From Hedera helix (taxonomy: Eukaryota > Streptophyta > Magnoliopsida > Apiales > Araliaceae): a stretch of 64,000 bases of DNA. Made by a program: the position numbers and the translations under genes. The notes below the pieces were generated by a model that was not told where the DNA came from, searched no databases, and saw only the letters and a program-made list of their open reading frames with translations. Every line of letters starts with the position of its first letter. Positions within the stretch are counted from its first letter, which is position 1. The stretch covers positions 38,436,998 to 38,500,997 of the forward strand of contig OX359267.1 of assembly GCA_947179155.2 (NCBI GenBank). The letters are read 5' to 3'. Of this stretch, positions 35,020-44,763 are shown one piece after another.

Positions 35020-35460
35020 GGGGGTGTTCGAGAACAACTTATAAGTTGGTCAACCAACTTATAAGTTGTTAAGTCAAAAGTGGTGTTCGGGAATAGTTTT
35101 TTTTAACTTATATGTCGAAAAAAAAGTCAAAAAAAATAAGTAAGTTTTTAGAACTTAAAAAAAATGACTTATAAGTCATTTTTTTAAGTTGGTTAACTCT
35201 AATGAAATGACAAAACTGTCCCTCCTTGTTTTTTTTTTCCTTCTTCTTACTAAAGGACATTTTAGTAATATTTACATTTTACTTAACTTATAAGTCATTA
35301 TTAGCCGAACACATCCACAACTATTACTTATAATTCCCGACTTATAAATAAAAATACTCCCAAACACTTTTACTTATAAATCTACTAAAATTTTAACTTA
35401 TAAATCTACTAAAATTTTAACTTTAAGTCAAAAAAAAAAAAGTCATTCCCGAACAGGCCC
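35020..35460. mobile_element. Tourist-like (PIF/Harbinger) MITE, copy 2
   Basis: Ends are GGGGGTGTTCG at 35020 and GAACAGGCCC at 35460, with TAA duplications at 35017-35019 and 35461-35463. It is the reverse-oriented relative of the element at 2474-2887: the right end read backward matches copy 1 for over 60 bases. A 25-bp block (taaatctactaaaattttaa and neighbours) is tandemly duplicated near 35380-35425. Confidence 0.85.
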
Positions 35461-36238
35461 TAAGAGTAAATTAGTAAATATAAAATTTTATCTAGTCAAC
35501 TTATATATTTTAGACATGTTTTTGTGAACAAATTATTTTCTCATTTAAACCATCCTTTCAAGAACGCAGAAAGTATTATTATATATTCAACTGTTATCAT
35601 ATATTTCAATAAAATTAAAAATAAAAATAAATTGTTCAAAAAAACTTAATAGAATATATATATTTTTCTTCAAATTCTCATTTTTAAGGATATCGTCACA
35701 TAATTTTCATAATCCAAGTAAAAAAATATGGTAGACATATATCGAAATTTTAAAAAAATAAATTTTTGAAACCCAAGTAACAACGTATAGATTAATTTGA
35801 AATTTAAAGGTTTGAAGGTTTAAATGAAACTATTAGAAGTCTAAAACCTCTTTAATAGATAGATGATATTAAGAGAATAAAAGTGATAGAAACATAATTT
35901 TTTTTTTCTTAAAAAAGTATAATATTATCATTTTCATTAAATTAGTACTTCTCCTATTCTACAAAAGAGTTTAATTTAATTTTAATCCAAGTTCATTTAG
36001 ATGTGAATTTATTTTACCTTTTGAAATAAAAATTGTGTCCTCAATAAATTTTTTAAATAATTTTAATTATTAACTACTATACTAATTAAAACAAATAAAT
36101 TCAGATTAATTTAATATTTTAAAATTAATAAATTTAATAAAAATTCCAAGAAGATTTTTTTTTATTGTAAAGGGGCAAGTTTGTCCAAATAAAAGCAGTC
36201 GTTGCCAAAAGCCTCCAGGAATAAGATAATTATCAAAT

Positions 36239-36309
36239 CTATATAGACGAGACGAGGGGTTTCGAATTCGATCTTGCAAAGAAGAGAGAGAATTGGTACA
36301 ATACTCCCG
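36239..36309 (+). promoter_or_regulatory. Core promoter and 5' UTR of the MAS2/NKAP-type gene
   Basis: CTATATAGAC at 36239-36248 is a TATA box about 62-70 bases before the ATG at 36310, so transcription probably starts near 36270. The 5' leader is short and lacks another ATG. Bases 35464-36238 are AT-rich and show no gene. Confidence 0.55.
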
Positions 36310-37830
36310 ATGACCAAGCTTTCATCCGCCGCACAAGTTTCCGATGAACGCCGCCGCAGCAACGACCGCCGCCATTCACCAGACTCCGATACATCCCGTG
36401 ACGGTCGTCGTCTCAGTTCCCGTCGCAATTACAGCAGAAGACGCAGCATGAGCCCGAGCCGTAGTCGCAGTTTTAGCCGGAGCCGGAGCAGGAGCCCTGC
36501 CAACGGCTACACAAGGTACAATCACTATTCCAATAATCGCCGTGATCTTCGTGGATCTCCAGATTATTCAAACCTTAGAAAAAGCCCTAGCCCAACATAT
36601 CAAGCGAAAGACCGAAGATCTTATTATGGGGATCACAAAAAGCCCTACCTTGATCGTGATTACAGAAACGGGCGAGGAGTGGCGGGGTCCGAATCTGACG
36701 AAGAATTGAAAGGATTGAATTACGAAGAGTACCGGAGGCTTAAGCGCCAGAAATTGAGAAAGATGTTGAGGAACTGTATATGGAATGTTACCCCTAGCCC
36801 ACCTCGAACTGAAAACGAACCAGACGAGCTGGAACCTGAGGAAATTGCTGAGGATTGGGAAACTGTTGATAAGGATATAGATGTTAAGTTGAAGTATGAA
36901 TCGAAGAATATGAACGGTGAATCGGAGACTGAATCTTCGGATGATTCGCTGTCGAGGAGGAAGAGGAAGAGCAAGAGTTCAAGGTCTAGTCGTAGCAGAC
37001 GTAGGAAATCAATGTCTGTGAGTGAGAGTGGATCAGATGATTCGAGTGATGATTCAGAGGAAGAAGATAAACGAAGGAAAAGAAGAAGTGACAGGCGAAA
37101 GAAGAGGAATATAAGAAATTCTAAAAGCAAAAGGAGGAGTACAAGGAAGGATGGGGACAGTTCTTTGGGCGAGAGTAGTGAGGGGAGTGAAGGTGAGGAC
37201 TCTGATGCAAGTAGATCATCAAGGGATGGGTTGAAATCAAAGAGAAAAAAAACCCATTTGAAGAAAAAGAGAGAAACAGAGAGTGAAAGCGAGAGTGAAA
37301 GCTTAGAAGAGAGGGAGGATACAACTAAACTGGCATTGGATGAAGTAGAGAAGAATGAGACTAACAGTGAGTTGTTTTTGTTTAAAGAGAAGAAACCTAC
37401 TTTGGATACTGAACCGGTTGTTGGGCCAATGCCCTTGCCGAGGGCTGAAGGACATATTAGCTACGGAGGAGCACTTAGGCCTGGTGAAGGTGATGCCATC
37501 GCTCAGTATGTTCAGCAAGGGAAGCGTATCCCACGTAGAGGTGAAGTTGGTCTTTCCGCTGAGGAGATTTCCAAGTTTGAGACTCTTGGGTATGTGATGA
37601 GTGGTAGTAGGCATCAGAGGATGAATGCCATTCGTATCAGAAAAGAAAACCAAGTTTATAGTGCTGAGGATAAGAGGGCATTGGCTATGTTTAACTATGA
37701 GGAGAAGGCAAAGCGTGAACAGAAGGTTATGGCTGATTTGCAGCGACTAGTGCAGCGCCATATTGGGCAGGATACGGGTCCTTCTCACGATCCTTTTGGT
37801 GGGAGGCCCACAGAGGATGCGGATGATTGA
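36310..37830 (+). CDS. MAS2: NKAP/SynMuv-domain nuclear protein, MAS2 orthologue
   Basis: A single-exon gene of 506 aa starts at the first ATG after the TATA box (MTKLSSAAQVSDERR). Order: an Arg/Ser-rich region (residues about 15-70, RSRSFSRSRSRS), a conserved NYEEYRRLKRQKLRKML and NCIWNVTPSPP block (about 137-168), a long Ser/Glu/Lys/Arg low-complexity middle, and the C-terminal NKAP (SynMuv) domain (about 369-490: VGPMPLPRAEGHISYGGAL, QQGKRIPRRGEVG, YVMSGSRHQRMNAIRIRKEN). The family is nuclear and acts in RNA processing. The Arabidopsis member MAS2 was named as a suppressor of an ago1 allele and linked to 45S rDNA regulation (recalled, not checked). Frame is intact, so the gene is probably functional. 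Confidence 0.9.
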   Translation: MTKLSSAAQVSDERRRSNDRRHSPDSDTSRDGRRLSSRRNYSRRRSMSPSRSRSFSRSRSRSPANGYTRYNHYSNNRRDLRGSPDYSNLRKSPSPTYQAKDRRSYYGDHKKPYLDRDYRNGRGVAGSESDEELKGLNYEEYRRLKRQKLRKMLRNCIWNVTPSPPRTENEPDELEPEEIAEDWETVDKDIDVKLKYESKNMNGESETESSDDSLSRRKRKSKSSRSSRSRRRKSMSVSESGSDDSSDDSEEEDKRRKRRSDRRKKRNIRNSKSKRRSTRKDGDSSLGESSEGSEGEDSDASRSSRDGLKSKRKKTHLKKKRETESESESESLEEREDTTKLALDEVEKNETNSELFLFKEKKPTLDTEPVVGPMPLPRAEGHISYGGALRPGEGDAIAQYVQQGKRIPRRGEVGLSAEEISKFETLGYVMSGSRHQRMNAIRIRKENQVYSAEDKRALAMFNYEEKAKREQKVMADLQRLVQRHIGQDTGPSHDPFGGRPTEDADD

Positions 37831-40800
37831 ACCTCCAGTATGTATTGAACCCCCAGTGTGTTAAATGCTGTGTTTCTAATTTGTTATAATTAGTGGTGCA
37901 TGTGTTTTGAACGATTGCTGGTTTAGTTTTGGAAAAAATGGTTCATCATATGCTTACATCTAAATTGGGATGTTGAGACTTGTTAAGATTCCTTCTGGGT
38001 TTAATGATTTTGTATTGCACGTGGCAGAGGATCCTGAATACATGATTGCTGTGCAGAAAAGATTACACTCTGCAAGTCTAATGTGTTTACAAATTTATAT
38101 GTTTATTGTTTTAGTTATTTGTATAATTAGGAGTTCAAAATAGGATGGAGCTGATTGGTTGAATGTTTGTTGCAATTTGTTTTTATTCATTTATTTTTTA
38201 GTATCAACAGTATTCGGCTATTTGTTTGATTTGCCAACTCAAGAAGGCACACATGATTTCTCACTTTACAAGAACAGGGTGATGGAACCTTAAGCTCTGA
38301 GAACAAAACTGATTTGGATGATCTGGAAACCTGCTTTGGGATGAGAGGATAGAATTAATAACTTTATTTTCCTCAAATATACTATGTAAAGCCTTTGAAA
38401 TCAAATCCTAGTTACACAATTTGTGTAGATTACTTCCCAAGGTAAACTTAGGTCTCAAATTTCCATCCTTTATCTTTATACAATACTCTTATAGAAGCCT
38501 TCCAATCACCATCTATAAGCATTTGTATTGTAGCTCATAAGTCTTTAGTAGGACATATAAGTTGAATATAGTAGAGCTACAATGAGATAGTTCAGTAGAT
38601 GGACCGTTGGTTAGCTGGTATTTGTTCTACCCCACTTGGGCCAGGATACTGATTTTGGCTCTTTTAGGATTGTGTCTATGGGTTTTGAAGACTGATTTGG
38701 TGCTTTAAATTGTTTCTAGTGTACTCCTTTAGTTGTTATTTCTGTTCTTTTTTTTACCTTTGCCCTTTTATTTTACTAGTTTATCTGTTTTTTCATGTTC
38801 TTTTCCTAAATGATTTTTTTGGTGAAAAATTTCATTGATTTAACACAATTTGAAGCTGCTAAGCCTAAATTTTACAGACTTGCAGTTTCTCTGAAAGCAG
38901 ATGTTCATTTTGGTACCCTTGAAACAGTTGCTGATGGAAATTTGACATGCTTTTGGTACCGGCATTTTTTGTTTCTGCATTTCTTTTTATTAAAAAATAA
39001 AAGTAATACTAAGACGGAAAAAACTCCCCTTTTTTATTGGAATTTATTTGAGATGATGCTACTTACACTTTGAGTTTAGTTACATGAATTGTGTGAGAAG
39101 TGTAAATGTAGTAAAAATGCAAATTTCAGAGTAAGCAACTATCATACTTGATCTTTTGCTAAATGATTTAGTTTAGTGTATTACTGAATTTCAAGCGTTC
39201 TCCTTTTTAATTTGGAAGTGTATCTTGTTACAAACGCCCTCTTAAAGTCTCTGCATTTCAAGCAGAAAATCCTTTGGTGTGGCAGATTTTCAGAAATCAG
39301 TTGTGTTTCTGTTGAATAATATGTCCTATTGTTCTTCTCTGCATGTTGTCCAAATTATAGTTTGTTTATTTTGTTATTTTGTAAGTTGTAATTGTTAAAT
39401 CATGATGTGTTGCTACTTCAGTATCAAGTATATTCTTTGAAGATATGACCAATATTTTTTTTAAGTTGAAGGTATGATGGGCTTCTCTTCAAGGAATGTT
39501 CTTGGCTAATTTATTCTTAAATGGTTAGAAATCTGAATGTTTTTTTTTTGGTGTTCCCTTGTCTTAAATTTGCTATTACCCTTTTTCTTTATGAAGTTTT
39601 AATACCAAATCCCGATTCCGTGTGAAGTATACAATAACTAGGATAACAAAAAGGCTGCAAATACTTGGATTCCTAATGATCCTATTCATGGAACACCCAT
39701 AAACAAAGCCACATCAAGTTACAAGGATAAACTCCTCTAAAAAAAATCAACGAAAAACACAACTCCATCTAGGTGGTGAGCGAAAACTTCAAATTTCATG
39801 CATTGTGATTGTTGCATAATAGTTGTTTCGGTTTTATTTATACATGAATACTATGTGTTACCATAATTATAATTGTTGTGGTTCCTTCTGTCAGGAGTCA
39901 TTTTGATTCAATGGTCGTAAAGAATATCAACTACCTCTGATAATAAGGTCAATGTAAGAGTTTAATTCAATCTAGTGCATATTAGTTACGTAGTTTTTAG
40001 GTGGACGATAGTTAACCAAATGCCAACTAAAAATAGCACCCAGCCTTTCTTTTTTAATCTCAGTATGAATCTATCTTTCAACTTGTCTGGACAATAAATG
40101 ACTACTGGAAATTTACATATGCTAGCCTACTTTTTAAAATAACATATTTTCCCGTGGTTTTCACTGTTCTACTTTATTCGCTGGAGTTATAATGCATCGA
40201 TTCTTGTTAGCCTCGAGTGTGATTTGTGCTATGTGCAATTATGAACTTAGAGATGCCTATCATATTTGTCAAGTGCTTATTTGTTATCTTGAGGTAACTT
40301 AAGTAGGATATTTTGTCAGTTCACTGTGGTCTGTCGCCTCTTAGCCTGGGTAATGCCTGTTTTTCAGCAAATATTTGACTGTTTCGTGTCTGGTGGAATG
40401 TCATGTACAAGGATAGTACAAGTTATTTATGTCTTAGGTAGAAATATTACAGAACTTATTTTTTTTGGTAGTACTATAGACTTCTTTTTCCTGTTAGTAT
40501 AGATCTTGTGTTATATGAATAAATGGCTAGGCTCACCTTTGTCAGGGTGTGTGATCTTGTTTCAGTTACTGACTTTGGTGGAAGAAACTTGTGTGTTCTT
40601 TTGCTCTAGTACGTTAACGTGAATGAATCGGCCATTAGTTTTCAGGTGGATTTACATCTCATGCTGCTGAAATCCAAATATGAGTTAGGGCGTAATTAAA
40701 GGGCTAAGAATACATTTAGCAGGTGCTGTGTTTTAGTTTCAGTCACTCTCTTCATTGAAAGAAACTTGTGAATGCCTTTTGCTTTATCAATTATTTAGTT

Positions 40801-40930
40801 TTACTTTGAGTGTCTCAGATTCAGAGATGTTATGATATCTGTTTGTTTACCCGCTTATGGAGCGCATCTTGTTACTTGAGTTGGTACCTTTTGTTTGTCT
40901 GTTTCTTTTTTTTTGTTGCATTTCATTTCT
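37831..40930. other. Gene-free stretch downstream of the MAS2-type gene
   Basis: About 3.1 kb show no convincing coding exon. The first few hundred bases should be 3' UTR. The T-rich plus strand resembles transcribed intron or UTR sequence. A diverged repeat links 39110-39260 with 41325-41465 (atgcaaatttcagagtaagc versus agcaaaattcgagagtaaac), and a weaker one links 40555-40600 with 40730-40785. An 87-codon ORF at 38810 has no recognisable features. Confidence 0.5.
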
Positions 40931-41169
40931 TTTTAATATTATATATATATATATATTGGGGCCGCATCCATGGTCAACAATTAAAATAAAAATAAAGGAC
41001 AATTTGTTTATTAATGTCTGCCACTAGAGGCTCTAGTGGCAGGCTAAATTTATTCTTTTTTGGCCTGTCGCTAGAGCTTCTAGCGGCAGTGTTAATTTTT
41101 TTTTTAGCTGCTGTTAGAGATTCTAGAGGTAGTGTGCTCCCAGTATCCGTATGTTGCGGATGCGCTACT

Positions 41170-41194
<25 letters not shown>
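40931..41194. mobile_element. Small palindrome-module element flanked by (TA)n runs
   Basis: Between (TA)n runs (40936-40956 and about 41169-41194) lie three 25-bp palindromes with a ctagag core: 41018-41042 (near-perfect), 41065-41089 and 41108-41132, spaced 43-47 bases. The outer sequences ggccgcatcc (40961) and gcggatgcgc (41156) are roughly inverted. It looks like a MITE or transposon end inserted into a TA microsatellite. Confidence 0.5.
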
Positions 41195-41200
<6 letters not shown>

Positions 41201-42800
41201 TTTACTCCTGGCACCCCCTTTTTTTAAATTAGAAACTATATGACATACTGCTACTGAAGCCATGCGTTTAACTTTAATTCCGTGAGACATGAGTCTGTGA
41301 GGAGCGCCATTGTTATTCTAACAAAGCAAAATTCGAGAGTAAACAACTATCAGTCCTTCTTGGTATGTTTTAAGTAATTTAGTTTAGTTTATGATCGAGC
41401 TCTCTGCCACTTTTAAAAGTTAAATGTGTACTTTGTTATAAATTGCTTCTCAAAGTCTCAAGTTCGGCTACTAGTATTAATATAGAACATCCATTCGAAA
41501 ATATAAGACAATGTTTGACTTTTAAGTTTAAATTGAATGTTTTCAAATTTATAATTTATGTGGTTTACTTAATCTTTGAAAATAATATAACCTGTAATTA
41601 GTAGTTTTTTTTAGATAATATAATTTTTTTGTAAATGTTAATCGTGCTTTTACTTGTAAATTGTTTCTTTTTCTTGTTTTTTCCTTTTTAAATTAAATTT
41701 ATACTCCATATATTTCAAGAATATTTCATGTGTGACATGTCTTTTCTTATTGCAAAACTATGATTCTGGACTTAAGATGATATATTTCGTTTCTTAAAAT
41801 TACACATTTCACTTTGGTCAAATTTACAACCATAAAATTTTTACACCTAATACTTCCCTTTATACCATAATTAGATATACAATTTGATTTTTGAGGTCAA
41901 AAGACGGTATATTAAACTTAAAAAGTTGTCTGATCCAAAAGTTGAGAAAGAAATAATTATAATAATTGTATTAACAAAAATTACATAAATTTATATCAAT
42001 TTAAAATTTAATATGCAATTATTTGATTTAAAAAGTTAAATTGTATCTCTTATTTTAAAAAGAATGTAGTATTGTCTAAAACTCTAAATGTCTATTTTAT
42101 CATATGAATCACTCCTAAATTTTAATGATTATAAACCACTTCAAATTTAAAACTCGGACTCAATACTAAAATAAAGAAAAACAAAAAGAATAATTGAATT
42201 GGAGTGGAATGTATGAAATTAACACGAGGGAAGAGCTATACATCCCAAAAGAGCCGCTAATTGTATTCAAGGTACAGAGCTCTATAAATGGGATTGGAGA
42301 CGGTGCAATTTTGGCAACTTACAAGTGGGACTTAAATGACAACTAGCAATGCACAAAGTGCAAGAAATGAGAGTTTATTATTGTTGGTTAGAGTATAGAA
42401 AACAGGTTAATTGTGTTTCATTTGTAAATCCAATTATATGAAATGGATTTAGGATTTTGCTCCATAAGTTTATCCTTCTTCTCCACCCCCCTACTCCATG
42501 ACTGTTCATGGTAAATTTCAGTGTCTTAATTCCTTTATGAATGATCATTTAGTTAGTGATGGCCTGATGGGTGTCAGAGAATAAGCTTTCTACCAAGACA
42601 AGGTAGTAATTCTTTAAGCTACATATGTTAGACTGAGATGTTATAATTTCCTTGACTTAAAGTTTTGACTGTCGAATCCAAATGCATAGTTACACATAGT
42701 TAAAATTTTTGTTTCTCTAACCCAAAGTATTAATAGTATTTTAGGTTTTTATACACATCAAATTATTAAATATATTTTGATGTGGAATCGAAATGTTACA
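41195..42800. other. Gene-free AT-rich stretch
   Basis: No exon, repeat boundary or RNA gene is evident, apart from the diverged copy of 39110-39260 at about 41325-41465. Confidence 0.5.
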
Positions 42801-42804
42801 AAAC

Positions 42805-42807
<3 letters not shown>

Positions 42808-42873
<66 letters not shown>

Positions 42874-42940
42874 TCACACACACCTACAAAATTATTATCT
42901 AAAGATTTTGTTAGTGCATAAGTTATCTCATAAAATAATA

Positions 42941-43004
<64 letters not shown>

Positions 43005-43075
43005 TCACACACACCTACAAAATTATTATCTAAAGATTTTGTTAGTGCATAAGTTATCTCATAAAATAATACTGT
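42808..43075. repeat. Tandem duplication of a (TA)n(CA)n microsatellite with its flank
   Basis: Each unit is a long TA run, then acacacacactcacacacac, then the 70-base flank from ctacaaaattattatc to aaaataatactgt. Unit 1 covers about 42808-42943, unit 2 about 42944-43075. The flanks appear identical, so the duplication is recent. Confidence 0.9.
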
Positions 43076-44340
43076 TTTAAAAAATTATGAAACTTCTTTA
43101 CATAGTAAGGAGAAAGAGTATTTTTCATATATACGACAATCTCATCAATCCCGTGCGAAGCATGAACAATATGAATAATAATTTATTATGATACATGGAT
43201 AATAGTTTATTAGGATAATTAATTAAATATAGGATAAATATTTGATCAAAATTTTGAGAAGATAATAATAGTTATTAAATTATAAAATATTTTTTTAATT
43301 AATAAATTGTTGAATTATATATTATAGGTTCCTTCGATCAGTTATTAAGTTAAATATTTTGGATATAATATAGATTTATTTAGATATGATTATGAGAAAG
43401 TAATTAATTTAATTTTATTTATATTTGATGAATTTATTGAAATTTTAATCCAAATAAAATTATGAAATTTAAGATTTAATAAATTTAATTTAGTTATGAC
43501 AATTAGTTAGTAATGAATTCACTATAATTTTTAAACTAATTTACAGTTATTACAAAAATTTAGATTTATTATTAATAAAAATAATCATGTAATTTTATAA
43601 AATTTTATTTATTTAGAATATTAATTTAATATTAAATTCATGACCAATACTAATATAATCAATTCACATGATTTATTAAGATATTTTTCATTATCTTAAT
43701 AAAATATTTATAATAAAATTATCTTACATAAAATTTGTTAAAATATATTATCTTACATAAAATTGTGATAGAAAAAACTTACACTAAAATCAGTGGATAT
43801 AAAAATAAAAATTATTTTAAAAGAGCATTTTTCTATTAGAGATATAAAAATAAAAGACACTTTTTTTTTTCCTAACAAGTTAAGTTTTTTCTTTTTATTT
43901 TTTTTACAAATTTAGAAAGTATTTAATTATTTCAAATTTAAATAATATTTATATTAATTTGAATAGGAAAAAAAAATAAAATTAAAAATTTGTGAAATTA
44001 AGTTTATACTTTTAATTATAATAATATAACATTTAAAAATTATAACGTCATTTTTGTGTCGTAGTTCACGTATTTATATACGTTGTCCCTTATTAAATTT
44101 AATTACATAACATAAGCTACATTAATTAAAATAATTAGTCTATAATATAGTGTTAATTTAGTCATTTACGACGCAAAATCTCCATCAATATTATATCACA
44201 GTTTGCACAAGATACTCGGCAGATTTAGGAGTTGAACAAATGTTGACTGTTGGGTTTCTCTCGTCACAACCCACTGACACAGTTACGGAAGTTTCGGTGG
44301 TTACCGATCCATACATTAAACTTTAAAGTACACTAAACTA
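43076..44340. other. Gene-free AT-rich stretch upstream of the nuclear protein gene
   Basis: Very AT-rich DNA without ORFs. A small GC-richer patch atcccgtgcgaagcatg at about 43150 is the only distinctive motif. Proximal promoter sequence probably begins after 44170. Confidence 0.5.
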
Positions 44341-44347
44341 ACTACTA

Positions 44348-44763
44348 CTATAAAAAAGAGCCACTTCTGTTATTCAAATCAAAATATTCAAGAGCCCTTT
44401 CCCCTATTTGCAGAGTCTCTAGGTTTCAATTCACTCTTTTTCTCTGTAAATCTTCAAAGTTCAAGTAAGTTCCCCTTCCTCTCTACTTTGCAAACATCTC
44501 TCTATATATATGTATTGTATGTTTATATCTGTATGTAGGTTATGTACCGAGTATAAAATACATTTTCTTAGTACTTAAAAACCCTTATTTTTTTTTACTA
44601 ATTGGTTAATTAGTGTGTATATTATGTTAAAATTGTTTATAATTTTAGCGGGTTTTGTTTTATTACAGAAAAGATTGAATCTTGGTGGTGTTACCCAGTT
44701 GGGGGTTTTGGGTGTGTTGAAATTCTTGGTGAATTAGGGTTTACTTTGTTTGAACGGAAGGAA
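44348..44763 (+). promoter_or_regulatory. Promoter, 5' UTR exon and 5' UTR intron of the gene at 44764
   Basis: A TATA box ctataaaaaag lies at 44348-44358. A pyrimidine-rich leader ends at a GTAAGT donor (44465). The acceptor tattacag ends at 44668, giving a 204-bp intron within the 5' UTR. The second leader segment runs 44669-44763 with no upstream ATG. Confidence 0.65.

Noticed and set aside
36274..36309. Upstream TTG-initiated extension of the MAS2-type protein
   Set aside because: There is no ATG in those 12 codons and the position is probably within the short 5' UTR; the first ATG is at 36310.
36162..37653. Several minus-strand ORFs opposite the MAS2-type gene
   Set aside because: Ser/Leu-rich shadows caused by the Arg/Ser- and Glu-rich codons of the sense gene.
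38810..39073. 87-codon ORF as a possible gene
   Set aside because: No domain, low-complexity T-rich surroundings, no promoter or splice evidence.
42741..43033. ORFs encoding Tyr-Ile repeats on both strands
   Set aside because: Translation of TA/CA microsatellite.
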